Positions 12,280 to 25,310 are shown, counted from the first letter of the stretch. The stretch: DNA of 64,000 bases from Diorhabda sublineata (GCF_026230105.1 NC_079477.1:18791001-18855000), one strand, 5' to 3'. Numbers and translations: made by a program. Notes: generated by a model from the letters alone, not told the origin.

Positions 12280-13900
12280 TTTCCGGTTTTGAGACTAAAA
12301 TGGAAAAATCTTTCACCACACTGTGTTAAATTAGCGTTTACCTAAAAATATTTTGGTGCTAAAAACATAATTGTTAGCTTTATATATTATACATAAATTT
12401 TGAAATATTGCCAAGATTTCTTGGACGGAATGAATATGTGATTGTAATATAATAAGGAAGGTAGTTTCGTAGATGAGAAATTTTGGGAACGTTTCAGCTT
12501 TTGATAGATGTTAATTGTTAATTTTTAATTTATAGTTGTATTAAACACTCATAACTTAATGTAATCAAGTACAAACCATAGAAATTTTGAAAACCATCTA
12601 CTATTTCCCATTTATAACTTACGATTTTGGAAGTAGTTGAATGTCCGATATTAATCAGAATGCAAGGTCGTAAAAATGAAAAGAAATTTTCGGAGTCTAT
12701 CAAAACTCTGGAAATGTCCTGAAAAACTGATACTACGAATTATATAAAATTATAAATAAATTTAATTTCGAATTAGGTATGTAAATTCAGTGTTATCAGA
12801 TTTTTATCGTATTTAATAGTACCTGAGGGTTTTCGTTAGATACATGGTATTACATTTAAGCTCAACTTTAATGCAAGTTTAGCTAAATATAAAACTTGAG
12901 ATTCCATGTTTTCAGGAAGGTCTTAGGGTCCAACCATAATGCACGATGTTAATTTTAAATAGAACAGGTTTTCAAAGAATGATATATTTTATTACCTATG
13001 ATAGAAGATTCTATTACAATTATTTGTGGAACAACAAATCGTCGCGGAATCGCTAGCGTAACTCTATTTGATAATTCATATTTTCAAGTTCAACGGTGTC
13101 ATATCACATTATCGTGGCGACTACAATGTTAGATAATACTGCCATTTAATTTCCCACTCAAAAGAGCCATTATTTCGTTGGCAGTGTGGCACTGTCCTAT
13201 CTCCAGCTCCTTATCCTCCATTACTGGTCTTTAAGTCCATTGTTATTTCACGATAACTTCTTGACCGACCCCATTTTCGAAGAACTAAAGCCGCCAATCT
13301 ATTAACCGCACACAAACAATTACTCGTTGATTGTCATTTGCTCAATTACGATATTTCTTCTTATCAACGATTCCGTTAAGGTGAAAGTGGAACTCATCGC
13401 TATGATTTTCACTTCTGTATATTCAATCAATCATTATTAACGATGCTTGAAACAGTCGCTAGGCTTCAGCTCTTGATCAATTGAGTACGACGGCGAGTCA
13501 AGGTTAATGACTTCTACACTATCGCAACAACAATAATGTTATCTACAGAATGAACTGGGCAAGCATGCACAGACGTTTTCACATCTCCTGCATTCCAGAT
13601 TTGCTGAAATTACGATTCTGAACCTATAAGAATAATGCTGATCAAAAAATTCACGAAATGCGTTTTTATTTAAACGTACATTCTCATTGAGGTCTTCAAA
13701 AATATTGGCGCTCTGCTAAATTTCTGACGTTATGGATAAATACGACAAAGATTGAAATGATGAAGTGTCCAATAAAGCTAGCAAAAACTTGACCTTAAGC
13801 TGTGATTATTATCGTGCGTGAAATCCGTGAAAATATAAATTGATAATCAAATAATTGAATTTTATAAATGAAATTGTACCTGTCCTGTGTGGAACCAATT
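12280..13900. other. No gene recognised; contains a less A+T-rich block
   Basis: Most is anonymous A+T-rich DNA. The block at about 13020-13620 is richer in G+C and in complex sequence than its surroundings but has no long open frame. It could be an old element or non-coding regulatory DNA; the sequence alone does not decide. Confidence 0.4.
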
Positions 13901-14560
13901 TTAACTAGAATTATTTTCAGTCATCATAACCATCAAACAACCAGTCGGGACCACTGTTGGACATGGGACTTCCTTAATCTTTACTACGGGCCCTAGCAAC
14001 TATCATCCAACTGGGAACCATCCTCTTAATATCGTCAGACCAGCGTACCACTGTGCATCTTCCATTCAATAATTCTTTTGCGCCACCAATTGTGTTCTTC
14101 TGGCAACATGACCCGCCCAGCTCCATTTCAAGTCAGTTAGTCCGTTAAACCTAGCATTCTTCACTGTATTTCATTGATTTTATTTATGGTAGCTTTTGTC
14201 AAGGTTAGAGTTTCAGCAGGGTTATTAGCAGTAGAATGCATTGTTCGAACATATTTCTCTTCAAACAAACAGGGATTTCGGATATGAAGACATGATAGAG
14301 ATAACCAAAGGCGGCTCATGTTAAATCTATCCTTCTGCATATTCTACAGGTCTAGTTGCTTATGCCAATGCGGATATCGTGTCTCAGGAATTTCCCTTGT
14401 TTAATACTACCCACAATCTATAAATAGGGTTTTACTTAATATTATGTATTATTTTTTCGATTTATTTATGTTCAATCCTATTTTCTAGGCTCTATTTAAA
14501 CCCTGAGAAAACATCGTCGACACTTTATTAAAGTCGTTGATGTTTTTATGAAGTCTCAAA
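13900..14560 (-). mobile_element. LINE 3' fragment (RT tail and C-terminal domain), RTE-like
   Basis: On the minus strand near 14100-14130 a peptide like LKWSWAGHVAR appears, the hallmark C-terminal motif of RTE-like endonuclease/reverse-transcriptase ORFs. Just upstream, around 14190-14230, lies ETLTLTKATINKI, and around 14440-14540 a decayed RT thumb. Several stops and frame changes make it non-functional. The region up to about 14960 may belong to it, but I cannot confirm that. Confidence 0.7.
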
Positions 14561-15880
14561 CATTCTTTTGTCGTATCGTTGTTTTATGATTGCTATATAT
14601 CTATAGTCTATTCTGTAGTATGTCAATAATTTATGTTAGTTTACTGTGTGTCATATTTGACGTTTTTGATTACTTGCAAATGATCGTTGCACCCTAAACC
14701 TATTTTGTTCTCGGGGATGAGAAAGATCCATTTTAGACCTTAACCGTTTATCACTATTATTCCTTGGTGCCATAAGTGCCTCCGCACTTTATAGCCTCGA
14801 CAATCACGCCGTCATCGCCAGTTGACTTGTTGTTTTCCATATTACTAATTTCAATGTTTATTATTTATATAGTAACATCTGACAGATACTCTAAGCTCTG
14901 AGTTTGAATCACTAGAAATGGTTCTACCGGCTCTTACCTCTTGCCGTTAGAATTATTTTTATATAGTGTAATATAAAACTCTCGCACTATGGTGAGGGTT
15001 TATCTTTTGTTTCCTGTATTCTGTCCATTTCCTTGTCTCAATTTAGAGACGTTTTTAGTGCATTCAGCTTCCTCATCACTTGTGCTCCCCTATTTGTAAA
15101 TCTATGAAATTATTTTTTTAGTTTATAAGCTAATTAGGAAGCTTTGCTAGTGTTCTTACGACATTATGGGGCGTTATATGCGTGCTTCCAGTCTTGCCAT
15201 ATTCCACGCTTCGTTGCGAGTCTCATCACTCAATTTCTACACCTCAAGACAGATGATTCTAAAAATTCGGACAGAATTGTGTTTGTTCATAAGACCTTCC
15301 TGACTATACAATATCTCAAAACATCAATAAATTTTAAATCTGAAGATCAAGTTAACTAGGCTCTTCCATAAGTTTGTGAAAATCACAACAGATGTCTCCT
15401 TAGTATTATTTCAGGAAACTCTCCCAGAAACTTCTGATGAGACAGCTTTTTTGTTTTTGAGTGAGTGCAGCTTCTAAATTGCATCTTCTTTTTTGCGATT
15501 CTTGTACTTTGATGTAACTCCGGTAATAATTAATCTACCTCATTTTGCAACATTTCATGCTGTACAATCAGCTAGTCATAGTTTTTAAGAAAAAAATAAA
15601 TTTTTTATATGATGTAATATAAAATTGACTATATTTTACCAACAGTTATGTATATAAAAATATTTAAGTATTTCAAAGACATTATGTACAGACTATATTT
15701 TTATACAAATTATAGTATTATTTATATCGAAACTTGTTTCATTTTTCTTCATTCAATTAATGAAAAATAAACTTAATCCAATTTTGGAGAAGGAGCTCAA
15801 TTTTTATACAAAATTTGAATGCTAAAAGCCATAAAAGGGAATTAAAAAATTCTAAAAGAAAATTTTGTATCAAATGTAGA
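14561..15880. other. No supported gene
   Basis: Open frames here, including 15144-15359 (+), are unrecognised and lack supporting context. The right end may grade into the decayed gypsy pol region. Confidence 0.4.
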
Positions 15881-17210
15881 TGAATGTTTGTTTGGATAAA
15901 AATTCCTGAAAATGATTCAAATCAATTTATTTCCAAATTTTTAAAAGAGTATACTGATAGTAAAACCTGTTATCATATTTATTTCCACAAAGATAAGCTT
16001 TATAAAGAATTCTATAATGTATATACACAATATTTTAATTAAACCAGACCCAAATTAATAAAGTGTATTAAACAAGTAAATACGAATAACGTGGAAGAAC
16101 AATTAATTTTAATAAGGAACTACCACGAAGGTAAAACCAGCCATATGGGAATAAACGTAACTGTAGAACACTTGAAAAGAAATTATTATTGGAAAAATTT
16201 AAATTCAACAGTAACTAATTTTAGTAATGCCTATAACATTTGTTAAAGATTTAAATATGCTAGAAAAACCCCTTATGAACCGCTTATGTTAACAGAAACC
16301 GCTACTAATGCAAGGCCGCTGTTATCATTAGTAAAGCTTTAATTAAATATTTTACAGCTTTCGGTGTTCCACAAACTCTAGTTCTAGACAAAGGAACCGA
16401 ATTTAATAATCAAACAGTAAAAGATATACTGGCCCTCCATAAAAATAACGTACACTTCATGACCCCAGCACTTCATGACTCTAACTCAATAGCTGAACGT
16501 TTACATTCGACGCTGCGCGCTGATCGAACAATTACCCATACTTAAAGAAATTGTCGTGATTTACATCCAAATACTTTATTTATGTATGTACTTTATTTAA
16601 ATTATAAGAGAAATTACACGTGGTAGGCCAACCTTTATAATACAATACGCAGGTTATGAAAAGTATCATCGATAAAAAAAATCTTCTTTTTTAACATAAT
16701 CATAGAATAAAAGGAACATAAACAAAAATATATGTATATAGCTTACTGTTTCAACAGAAATTCATCCAGATGATGAAAACAATTTAATGGACTATGCTAT
16801 ACTAGGCTATAATAATACTATACACAACTCAACACCATTTGAACTTACTTTCGGACACATTGACACACGAAGCCCTAACGAAATATTGCACTCACATTCG
16901 ATGTATAATGACTACGCTGAAAAGCACAAAGAAAAACTAAAACATATGTATGCATAGATAAGTAAAACTCTGACTGACAAAAAGAAGAAAAGTAAATACA
17001 AAACGTAACGAACAAGGTGACGATAACCCTGAATGTAAGTTAAGCCAAATTATTTATAATCAAAACCCTAGACGGCGAAATAAAAAAGACAAAGTTTTCC
17101 TAGATCTTCGCGAAATAACCACAAAATTATCTAGAAATCGTGTCGAAATTACTAGACGGTCAAATAAAAACAAAATATAAATTGTACATTTGAAAGAACT
17201 AAGCCTCCTG
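15880..17210 (+). mobile_element. Gypsy-type pol remnant: integrase
   Basis: The plus strand carries fragments of a Ty3/gypsy-type integrase. A zinc-binding HHCC region with SHMGINVTVEHLKRNYYW lies around 16140-16200. A catalytic-core piece with DKGTEFNN, then HDSNSIAERLHSTL, lies around 16390-16515. A later piece, NNTIHNSTPFELTFGH, is at 16810-16860. The core is interrupted by an internal deletion and by an unrelated insertion of about 180 bp at 16570-16750. Stops are frequent, so this is a fossil. I did not identify LTRs. Confidence 0.75.
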
Positions 17211-17399
17211 TAATTGTAGGTTCCTCATCAGGTTCGCCAGCACCCAATCAAACTTCCCAAAATTCCACAACCTAAATAACAATCCTGAAATCCTACCGTT
17301 ATACAAGGGTAACGCACAAATTAAAAGCGACCATTGAACATTGATACAAATCTACTACAAATATAAATGAGTTCATACTACTTCAAAATCAATACAAAA

Positions 17400-18490
17400 A
17401 CATTAAAAATTCATTTATACATAAGCCGGAATATTATGGGTTCCAAATGAAATTCCTGTCACATAATTAATATAGCGTAAACCTCTCTTTTTGAGGAAAT
17501 TGGGTCTGCTATTAGATTTATAACTGGAAACCTCGATCAAAACGATACGAAAAGATATGACGATGTGATATTACTTCTTTCAACTAATCAAAACAAATTC
17601 AAAACGTTACTTAAAAAACAAATCACCTTACTACAAAAATAAATTGATAAGTTTGAGAGAAATTCCCAAGTACTCGCCGATAATCAATTATTAATTCTTA
17701 ACGCCCCTATAACAAAAATGCAGAAAATGATAAGAATCTTACCCTGGAAGAGATAGAAACATATGATTATTTTACAATTCAAACTATTGTATTTCAAATT
17801 ATCACTAGTTTTCAATTAATCTATGATCTACTCAAACAAATAGAAGTTGCTGTTATTTTCTGTAAATTAAATGACTTTCATAATTCCATAGCTGATCCAA
17901 TTGAATTGCTTTCAGAAATTGTAATAATCGAGCCAATTTTAGAAAATAGAATATTATTTGAGAAGTCTATTAAAATTAAGAGCTACAGCAGAATTGACAA
18001 AAAGGTATTCATTCTAGAGATACCAATAGTTAACTTAAGCGATTACAGTTATTATCTATTATCTATTCTTTGCCTACACCCTCTTCCCATTCCTATAAAA
18101 CAATAATTCCGCATTCAAAATACCTGCTACCCTCTAAGCACGAATATGCATTTTTGAATACCAGATGCCAAGAAGTATCAGTAGAAGAGTTCCTCTGTGA
18201 AGATATCCAACCAATCCAGAAAACTTCCCTTGCGAAATTGAATTCCTCGAATATTCAAGAAACACCACCAAATTCCAACTAAGATAACCCAACCGCAAAT
18301 TCGAAAAGTGAAGAGAAATCAGTGGATAGTTATATTACCCGATAATATCAGAGCAATACAAAGTGCGGTAAAATAACAAACAATATTCTTCTTCAAAGAA
18401 GTTATTTACTAGAACTTAGCAACCACTGTAAAGTGCAAATTCAAGACATTCGAAGACCAATCTAAATTAAAAAATGTTGAAATTCCACGA
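17400..18490 (+). pseudogene. Env-like remnant of an errantivirus-type gypsy element
   Basis: Downstream of the integrase, in the position where insect errantiviruses keep env, several plus-strand open stretches have the look of a baculovirus-F-like envelope protein. There is a GNLDQND-R-D-type region near 17530, an 'FNDFHNSI'-like region near 17880, and Cys-containing blocks (RCQEVSVEEFLCE) near 18170. Every stretch is interrupted by stops or frameshifts. The identification rests on order and weak motif resemblance, so it is an inference. At about 18490 the sequence runs directly into an unrelated LINE fragment. Confidence 0.55.
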
Positions 18491-18912
18491 TTAGCATTTG
18501 ATCGCTTGGATCATGACATTCTTCTGACCAAGCTATCCAACATTGGTTTAACTGATACATTTACCAACTTTTTTATGTCATACCTCACGGATAGAAAACT
18601 CACAGTTACTTACAATGGTTTCAACTCCATAGAAATTAACGCATCTTTTGGAGTGCCTCAGGGCTGAGTACTTGGGCCACTATTGTTTTTAATATTTATA
18701 AATGACATTGTCTGCGACATCAAAGATCTTGGTATTACATTTGATAGTTAATTAAACTTTGTTGAGCATATTAACATTATTCTAGGTGGAGGCTTTAGGA
18801 ACCTCGGTTTCATACTGAGTAACTCTAGGCAGTTTACCGAAATTAATACCGTACCTTCACTTTTTAATTTATTCATTTTTCCAAAACTAGAATATGCTTC
18901 TCTTATATGAGA
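18490..18912 (+). mobile_element. Jockey/CR1-like LINE RT fragment with catalytic region deleted
   Basis: The reading FDRLDHDILLTKL, then a fingers/palm stretch to SFGVPQG-VLGPLLFLIFIND, is a typical non-LTR reverse transcriptase. It then jumps to KDLGITFDS, FVEHIN and LEYAS, so the YADD/FADD active-site block is missing. There are in-frame stops, one within the conserved PQG-S-LGP motif. It is truncated at both ends. Confidence 0.8.
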
Positions 18913-18917
18913 CCCAA

Positions 18918-19390
18918 GCAGCGTCGAATTAAGAAGTAGTGGGGCCTGGGGCTAAAATCAAACCGGGATCCTCTTAAGGAAATCAAAATCGGCTTGAACT
19001 CTTTTAAATGTAATATATTGTTTCAAATTAAAAATAAATTATAAGTAATAATAAATTCAAATCTTATTTCATAAACTATATAAAAATATTTTGTTAAAGA
19101 CTTAAAATTAGTCGCAACGTTAATTTTTATCAATCTTTTAAAAATTATTTAAAAAAACTAATTTTGAAACAGAAGAGATCTAAAATCAAGAACTTATAAA
19201 ACATGAAATTTTTATTTAATAAACTTCTTTCTCGATTTAGTTGTGGAAAAATTTTCAATTTTTTCACCAACATGCATATTCTGTAATAACTCATTTTTAA
19301 TGTACAGCCTAGTTAATGGCGACAATCGCTCATCTAACATTGCAGGGCGATGTACATTTTTTATTCTCTGAGAACAAACTCTCTGGTTCG
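18918..19390 (-). mobile_element. hAT transposon 3' fragment
   Basis: The plus-strand left edge CAGCGTCGAATTAAG, followed by GGGGCCTGGGGC, looks like a hAT terminus. On the minus strand, at about 19210-19350, a peptide with RLSPLTRLYIKNELL and TTKSRKKV matches the C-terminal tail of ZMYM/DUF4371-type hAT transposases. The 5' half of the element is missing. A short piece of its 3' region also seems to recur at about 22971-23005. Confidence 0.65.
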
Positions 19391-19440
19391 CAATTCACTA
19401 TAGGTATCGTCATCGCCACGAGTAATCGGTAGGCTATATA

Positions 19441-19800
19441 TACAGAGTGAGTTTTATGTATGGAATGCCTCAATTATCTCGGAAACGGCTTGTACGATTT
19501 TTATAAATGTTTGTGTACAAGGGCCGGTATTATGGTGGTATTTACATTGTAGTCAAATCTTTCCTTATTCCGGAAAACTTTGTTATTTGAATTTCAAATC
19601 CTTAAGAAATACTTATTATATTTCATCTAATGTTCCCTATGCCTAATATCTTTAATAATTTATATCCTAACCGAAACCCATAACAAGATCTACTGTCAGT
19701 AAATTAATCAAAAAGTTTAACGAAACTGGTTCAGTAAAAGATTTATCCAAATCAGGGCGCAGAAAAACTGCAACAACTGCAAACAAATATTTATACAAAA
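19441..19800 (+). mobile_element. Mariner-like (DUF4817-type) 5' fragment
   Basis: It starts with TACAGAGTGAGTTTTATG, the style of terminus used by TACAGGGTGAGT elements of insects. At 19680-19800 the plus strand encodes RSTVSKLIKKFNETGSVKD followed by SGRRKTAT, a helix-turn-helix segment characteristic of DUF4817-type DDE transposases of the IS630/Tc1/mariner group. The catalytic half is missing. Confidence 0.7.
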
Positions 19801-20156
19801 GAATTTATATAACTCTAAGCCATCAAAAATCTCAATTAATTAGGTAATTTTATACTTTCACGGTCCCCTCGTTTTTTGGCTCTAGAAAATCGAAAAATCA
19901 TCCGATTTCCATAATTTTTTTTAAATCTTCGTTTTTACGGCGGATTTACGAAAAAAATATGGTAAATAACTCATTTTGAGATTTCATATATATATTGTAA
20001 ATAAATTTTATTATTTTTATACATATTTTCTATTTGTACTTGACCATAATTTCAATCCCGACGATGAATACGAAAGTATTTTAAAGCTCGAATATATATT
20101 AAATAAAGTTAGTCTATTTTAGTGTTTCATTGCCACATTCCCAATAAGAAAACGCG

Positions 20157-20159
<3 letters not shown>

Positions 20160-20225
<66 letters not shown>
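20160..20225. repeat. (TA)n microsatellite, about 66 bp
   Basis: An uninterrupted TA run lies immediately 3' (in element orientation) of the R1-type LINE that occupies 20226-22798 on the minus strand. Confidence 0.97.
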
Positions 20226-20228
<3 letters not shown>

Positions 20229-22798
20229 ATAAGGGGATTAGGAATCTGCTCTCATCTAGGCTGATCAATATTGTGCCTAGATAGTGTCGGGTTGGCTATT
20301 GGCTGTTGTACTGCCGACCGACTAAACCCTTCTCCCTCATACGTGGATTCACCTGCTGAGAAGAGTGCTGGAACTACCGTTAAGTATTACTTCAGCATTC
20401 CGAGCGTTGCCTTACACTTATTTTAATCTGTGCTTACTTCTATCTTCTTCTTTTGTCTCTATTATTTTCTGGATCATAACCGATACTATGTTCCATTTTT
20501 TTTCATCCTGTAACATATGGTGTAAAATATTATCTGGAGTAAGTGTTTCTCCTACACATTGTTCAACTTCAATTCGCTGTGGGTTCCATTTTGCACATAC
20601 GAAAAATGTGTGTTCCGCGTCATCCATTTGGCTACAGTACGTGCATTCCGTTGTATTACTGATTTTAAACCTGTGGAAGTATGCTTCAAAACAGACATGT
20701 CCTGTTAACATTTGACTAAGATAGTAGTTCACCTCTCCATGTTTTCTGTTTACCCACGTTCTAATATTTGGAATCAGTCTTCTAGTCCATTGTCCAGTTA
20801 CTGCTTGTTCCCATTTGTCCTGCCACCGATTTAATGTTTCAGTACGTATCTCTATCTTCTCATTCCTTTGTTTGCCTTTTGTTTTGTATCGTTCCTCAGC
20901 CTGCAGTTCTATAGGTATTATTTCTGAAATCACTAACAGCGCGTTTGTGGAGACTGTGCGGAAAGCACTACATACTCTCAAAGCTAACTTTCTTTGCACT
21001 TTTTGGCAAATATCCCTGTATTTGGTATATTTCAGCGTTTCATACCATACGGGAGACGCATATAACAAAATCGAGTGAGTTACTGCACATAATATTTTTC
21101 GTTTACTTGCTGTAGGCCCATTTTTTTGCGGCATTATTCTACTTAGGGACAAAGCAGATGCTTCTGCTTTCTTGCAGACGATTTCAATATGTTTTTTCAT
21201 TGTAGCACCTGTGTCTAGGGTTACACCCAAATATTTAATTTGCGGTTTTGTAGTGATTTCGTTATTCAAGACTTCGATGGTGAGTCTTCTTGCTTCCTTT
21301 CGATCACCCAAAAGTACCGCCTCTGTTTTTTCAGGTGCAAGATCAAGTTTTTTCAAATGCATCCATTCAGCTATTCTTTGTATAGCGATGTTAGCTTCTA
21401 CTACTACCTGTGTCTTTATCTTTCCTGTTACTACTACTGCAAGATCGTCAGCGTAGGCCACCAATTTTACGCTACTTGGCATATCCAGTTGCAACAAGTC
21501 GTCATAATATAAGTTCCAAAGGAGAGGGCCAAGTACCGAGCCCTGTGGGGCACCGCAGGTTACTTCCATAATGGTATTACCTACAAGTAGTGTCCGGTCC
21601 GTTAGATAACTTGTGATCATGCGCATTAGATATGGCGATATGTTTCGCTTTTTCAAGCTGTCAGCTATTCCTCTCCATGGTGCGGAGTTGAATGCATTTC
21701 TTACATCTAACGTTACTAGTAAGCATATCTTACGGTTTGCCCATGCCACATGTTTTGCTTCTTTTGCGATTTCTAGAACTCTAGCTAGTGCATCCACAGT
21801 GGAAATACCTTTCTGAAACCCAAACTGAGAGTTGCTAAAACCTCCTCTTGCTTCTATTTCTGCAAGTAATCTATTTTTGACGAGGTGTTCAAGAATTTTT
21901 CCCATGCAGTCCAGGAGACATAGTGGCCTGTATGACGTTTTTAAATCGTCCGTTTTTTTGGGCTTTTCTATTAGCACTAGTTTCGCCACTTTCCATATTT
22001 TGGGAAATTCCCCCGCATACAGTTGTCTGTTCATCACATCGAGGCACTTTTCTGGCAGGTATTTCACTACACACTTAGTTATCTCTGGTGATAGCTTATC
22101 TGGTCCAGCCGCCTTCTTTGGTTTTATTTTATTTGCCGCCGTTACAAGCTCTTCCTGTGTCCATGGTATTATATCCGTCCTCACCATGTCAATATGTGGC
22201 CAGGTGGTTATTTCATATTTTGGAAATAGTCCACTTGCTTCCTTAAGTATGATATCCTGTCAGATTTCTGTTTTCGGTCTTAGTAGAAATCTTTTTGTCA
22301 CTATTTGGTAGTCTTTTCCCCAAACATCGTTTTGAACTTCCTCTATAACAGTTTTCCAGGAGTGTTTCTTCGTGTCTTTTATCATTTTTTTCAAGTAATT
22401 TCTTTTTTCTTTATATTCGGCTCTTGCTTTCTCTCTTTCTTCTTCTTCTTCTGTTTACACGTGTCATGTATCTCTTTTTACAAAGGCATTCTTTTCTGGC
22501 CTCACTGATCTGTGATGACCACCAGTATACTGGTTTTTTCTTTCCACTATAGTTGTATGTGGGCTGAAATGTGCGTTGACAAGCCTTTTTAATAGCCGCC
22601 ATGAGACCTTGAGGGTTTAGGGTGCCTGTTTCTTCTCGTATTTTTTGTTTTATCTCAGATATGAAGTATTGGATTTTGTTTTCTTCTATTTTCCATCCTT
22701 TAATAATTTTTTCAGGAGCTACTTTTTGTGTTTCTAAAGACGGTATCTCAAAAAAGATGTAATTGTGATCAGACAATGTTTCTTGCCAACTCCCAAAC
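20226..22798 (-). mobile_element. R1-clade-like LINE, 5'-truncated, bounded by (TA)n on both sides
   Basis: The minus strand carries the end of an APE endonuclease (LSDHNYIFFEI near 22740-22800), a spacer, and a 589-codon reverse-transcriptase frame at 22187-20418. The RT has the catalytic Asp in LLVTLDVRNAFNS (about residue 161), GAPQGSVLGPLLWN, and YADD at residues 245-248. It ends in a CxxC...H....C zinc-knuckle-like tail (CTYC...EHTFFVC), as in R1/I-type elements. A 3' UTR of about 190 bp follows. Lesions seen: one in-frame TGA at 22262-22260, and a frameshift near the TCTTCT run at about 22440. The element starts inside the endonuclease, so it is 5'-truncated. Both edges abut TA microsatellites. 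Confidence 0.85.
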
Positions 22799-22940
<142 letters not shown>

Positions 22941-23039
22941 CTAATAGTCCAAATGTCAAAATTATCAAAAATACTAATTTTATAATAGAAGAGACCTAAA
23001 ATCAAGACCATCACATGTCCGTACCAGAACAGTTATTTA

Positions 23040-23690
23040 TATCTTCATTTCGTATATACCCTGTTCTGGATATCAGGCACTATCTCCACTATGGCTTTGT
23101 ATATTGTCATTTTTGTTTTAATGTTAATTTTTTCTGATCAAAGCAATGGGTTTAGTATTTACAGCTGTTTTTCCTTGTTGCATTTTATTTCTTATATCTT
23201 TTGTTGTTCCATCTTCTGAAATTATGCTTTCTATGTATTTGAATTGTCTACATCGTCTAACCCAATATATTTTGGAACTCCTTGTTGATTCCTACTGGCA
23301 GATATTCTGTTTTTGACATATTCATGTTCAAACCCCATTTTACATATTTGTCATCTGATTTTCTCAGCATATAATCTGCATTGTCCTCGTCGCAAGCTAT
23401 AACAACTTGGTCGCCTGTGAGTTGCTAGGCACTTATCCTCTATCTCAATTCCCATTATTGTAATTCTAGTTCTTAAACTACTCAGAACTTCCTGAATTAA
23501 TATTTTAAATAATATTGGTTTAAACTGCATCCTTGTCTTAAGCATAAAGAATATCAACATACTAATAATCTTATGCTTGTATATAGGGAAAACATCAAAG
23601 GTGATCCCGAATACCATTAATAAAATTTGGATGACACTTTTACCATCCAATATACATTCAGCTGAATTGCATATGATGTTCAAATCAAAG
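23040..23690 (-). mobile_element. LINE reverse-transcriptase fragment, RTE-like
   Basis: Reading the minus strand, 23690-23410 gives a palm region like ILFKILIQEVL...ITIMGIEI, and 23410-23240 gives QVVIACDEDNADYMLRKS followed by KWGLNMNMSKTEY. This is the block just after the active site in RTE-like reverse transcriptases. The FADD motif itself falls at a frame change. The fragment lies beyond the 3' end of the dynein light chain gene. Confidence 0.75.
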
Positions 23691-23813
23691 TTATTTTTAT
23701 AAATAAGACCAGCATAGACTTTGAAAAGGATATATTCAGATATAAAAACATAATATTAAAGCATACTTTTAACATGTAAATTGCATTAAGTTAAAAGACA
23801 GGATTTTATAATA

Positions 23814-24215
23814 TCAATCTGTTGGATTTTGAACCACTATGAGAATAAACTCTTTATCTGGAGCTACCATTATTTCATGCTTTTTTGATCTAATTCTTAA
23901 AAAGGTCAAGTCATTTGATGGATCCAAATCTCTAACTACACTTCTGGCTTTATCTGCCAATGAACTTATTAAGCCTGCATACTGAACTGTTGTTGTGTTA
24001 TCCAAAGTTGTTTTTATCGGAACTCCTAAAATCACATAATCAGTAATTAACTTAGTTTACTCTAGAATAAATTTTCTACCTTCTGAATTCACTACTATAG
24101 TTCCTACAATTCCTTTGTGGGATTGTATTCTTTTCATAGTTTCTTCTACTTCTTGTGCCTAAAATGAGAACATATTTAGTATTTTTAAGAATAAATCTAT
24201 AGATAAACTCACCAT
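23814..24215 (-). CDS. DYNLRB: Dynein light chain roadblock-type
   Basis: This is a roadblock/LC7 light chain of cytoplasmic dynein, which binds the intermediate chain as a dimer and helps attach cargo. Exons on the minus strand: 24215-24213 (ATG only), 24158-24080 and 24025-23814, each bounded by consensus GT/AG (GTGAGT, GTAGAA; TTTTAG). The product is 97 residues, against about 96 in the family. It shows the family signature in order: RIQSHKGIVG, IVVNSEG, VPIKTTLDN, VQYA, SVVRDLDPSNDLTFLRIRSK, HEIMVAPDKEF and VVQNP. No disruptions are seen. The first coding exon holds only the start codon, so translation starts at a splice junction; the conserved family start (M-A/S-x-E-V-E-E-T) supports this. 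The gene is divergent from HADHB. Confidence 0.95.
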
Positions 24216-24959
24216 TTTTGGTAAATTGTTTTTTAATGAATACTAAATATACTTATTAAAATAAAAACCGAAATGTCAAATTTGACAATACAAGTGTTGA
24301 CTCATAAAATGAATCTTCTTCTTTTTCCTAGTATATTATAGATTTCGAAAACTATGACCCTCGATTAAATAGATCATCTATCAGCTGATTGAGAATCTTA
24401 AGGATACAATCAAACGGTGCGAAATGGACGTGCGTTACAACTATTGCGGAACGGAGAGAGTCACATCGTTCAGCGTTCAATTTGTATTTTGATATTTGGT
24501 GTATTATTTGTGTTATGAATAATGAGTGCTAACATATAAAAATACCAATTGCAGTCAGAGCTGATCTACAAATAAAAATCTGACTTTAGAAGAATATAAT
24601 AAGTATCATATGAATAACCCATGCAATTAATGTAAGTTTTTAGGTGAAATTCATATTTTTATATGAATATAATTTTGAAAAATGAATCTATTATTTTTTC
24701 CTTCCAATAGTTTTCTAGTTTCTCTTCTCTTTAATTTTGTTGTTTTCCAATTAACTAAATTTAGGTTTTTGACGCACATATTATGGTCACAGGATAGCGG
24801 AATTGGAATGGGATGCGTCAAAATTATTAAAAAAAACATCTACAATGAAGAAATGATCTTCAATACATCTAATGTGAATAAGAAATAATGGTTGTATAAG
24901 ATATGACGCACATTTCGCTCCGCACTTAATTTGGTCCATGTGAACATAGTGTGCTAGCA

Positions 24960-25310
24960 ACGTCTGATTGAGCCCTAAACCAGAACGAGACTTTGATCAT
25001 AGTTTCAGAAGGTGTTGTTCAATTTTAGGTGGAAATTTTAAATGTAAAACATGATCTACAAAAACTTTTGAGACATAAATTTTTCCATATGTTAATTTTT
25101 CCTTGATATTTATTCTATCCTTCCAGATGTTTAATAACAGTTATTGAGCGAATTATCAACTCACACAGATTTTGTAACAATATTTATTGGCAATAAGCTA
25201 TTTTTCTACTGAAATACCAAAAAGTATAAAAACGTCGAGCCTCTCATTACGCCACTCATGAAAACTAATCATAGATAATTGTATAATGGAAATTATTCAT
25301 TTTTAAAGTT
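24960..25310. repeat. Dispersed repeat, copy 1 (copy 2 at about 38040-38430)
   Basis: Blocks such as ACATGATCTACAAAAACTTT, TGTTTAATAA(C/T)(A/T)GTTATTGAGC and CAAAAAGTATAAAA occur in the same order, spacing and orientation as in the copy upstream of PCNA. No coding content and no clear termini, so the class is unknown. Confidence 0.75.

Noticed and set aside
20365..22311. Plus-strand open frames of 60-160 codons
   Set aside because: They are antisense shadows of the reverse-transcriptase frame on the minus strand.
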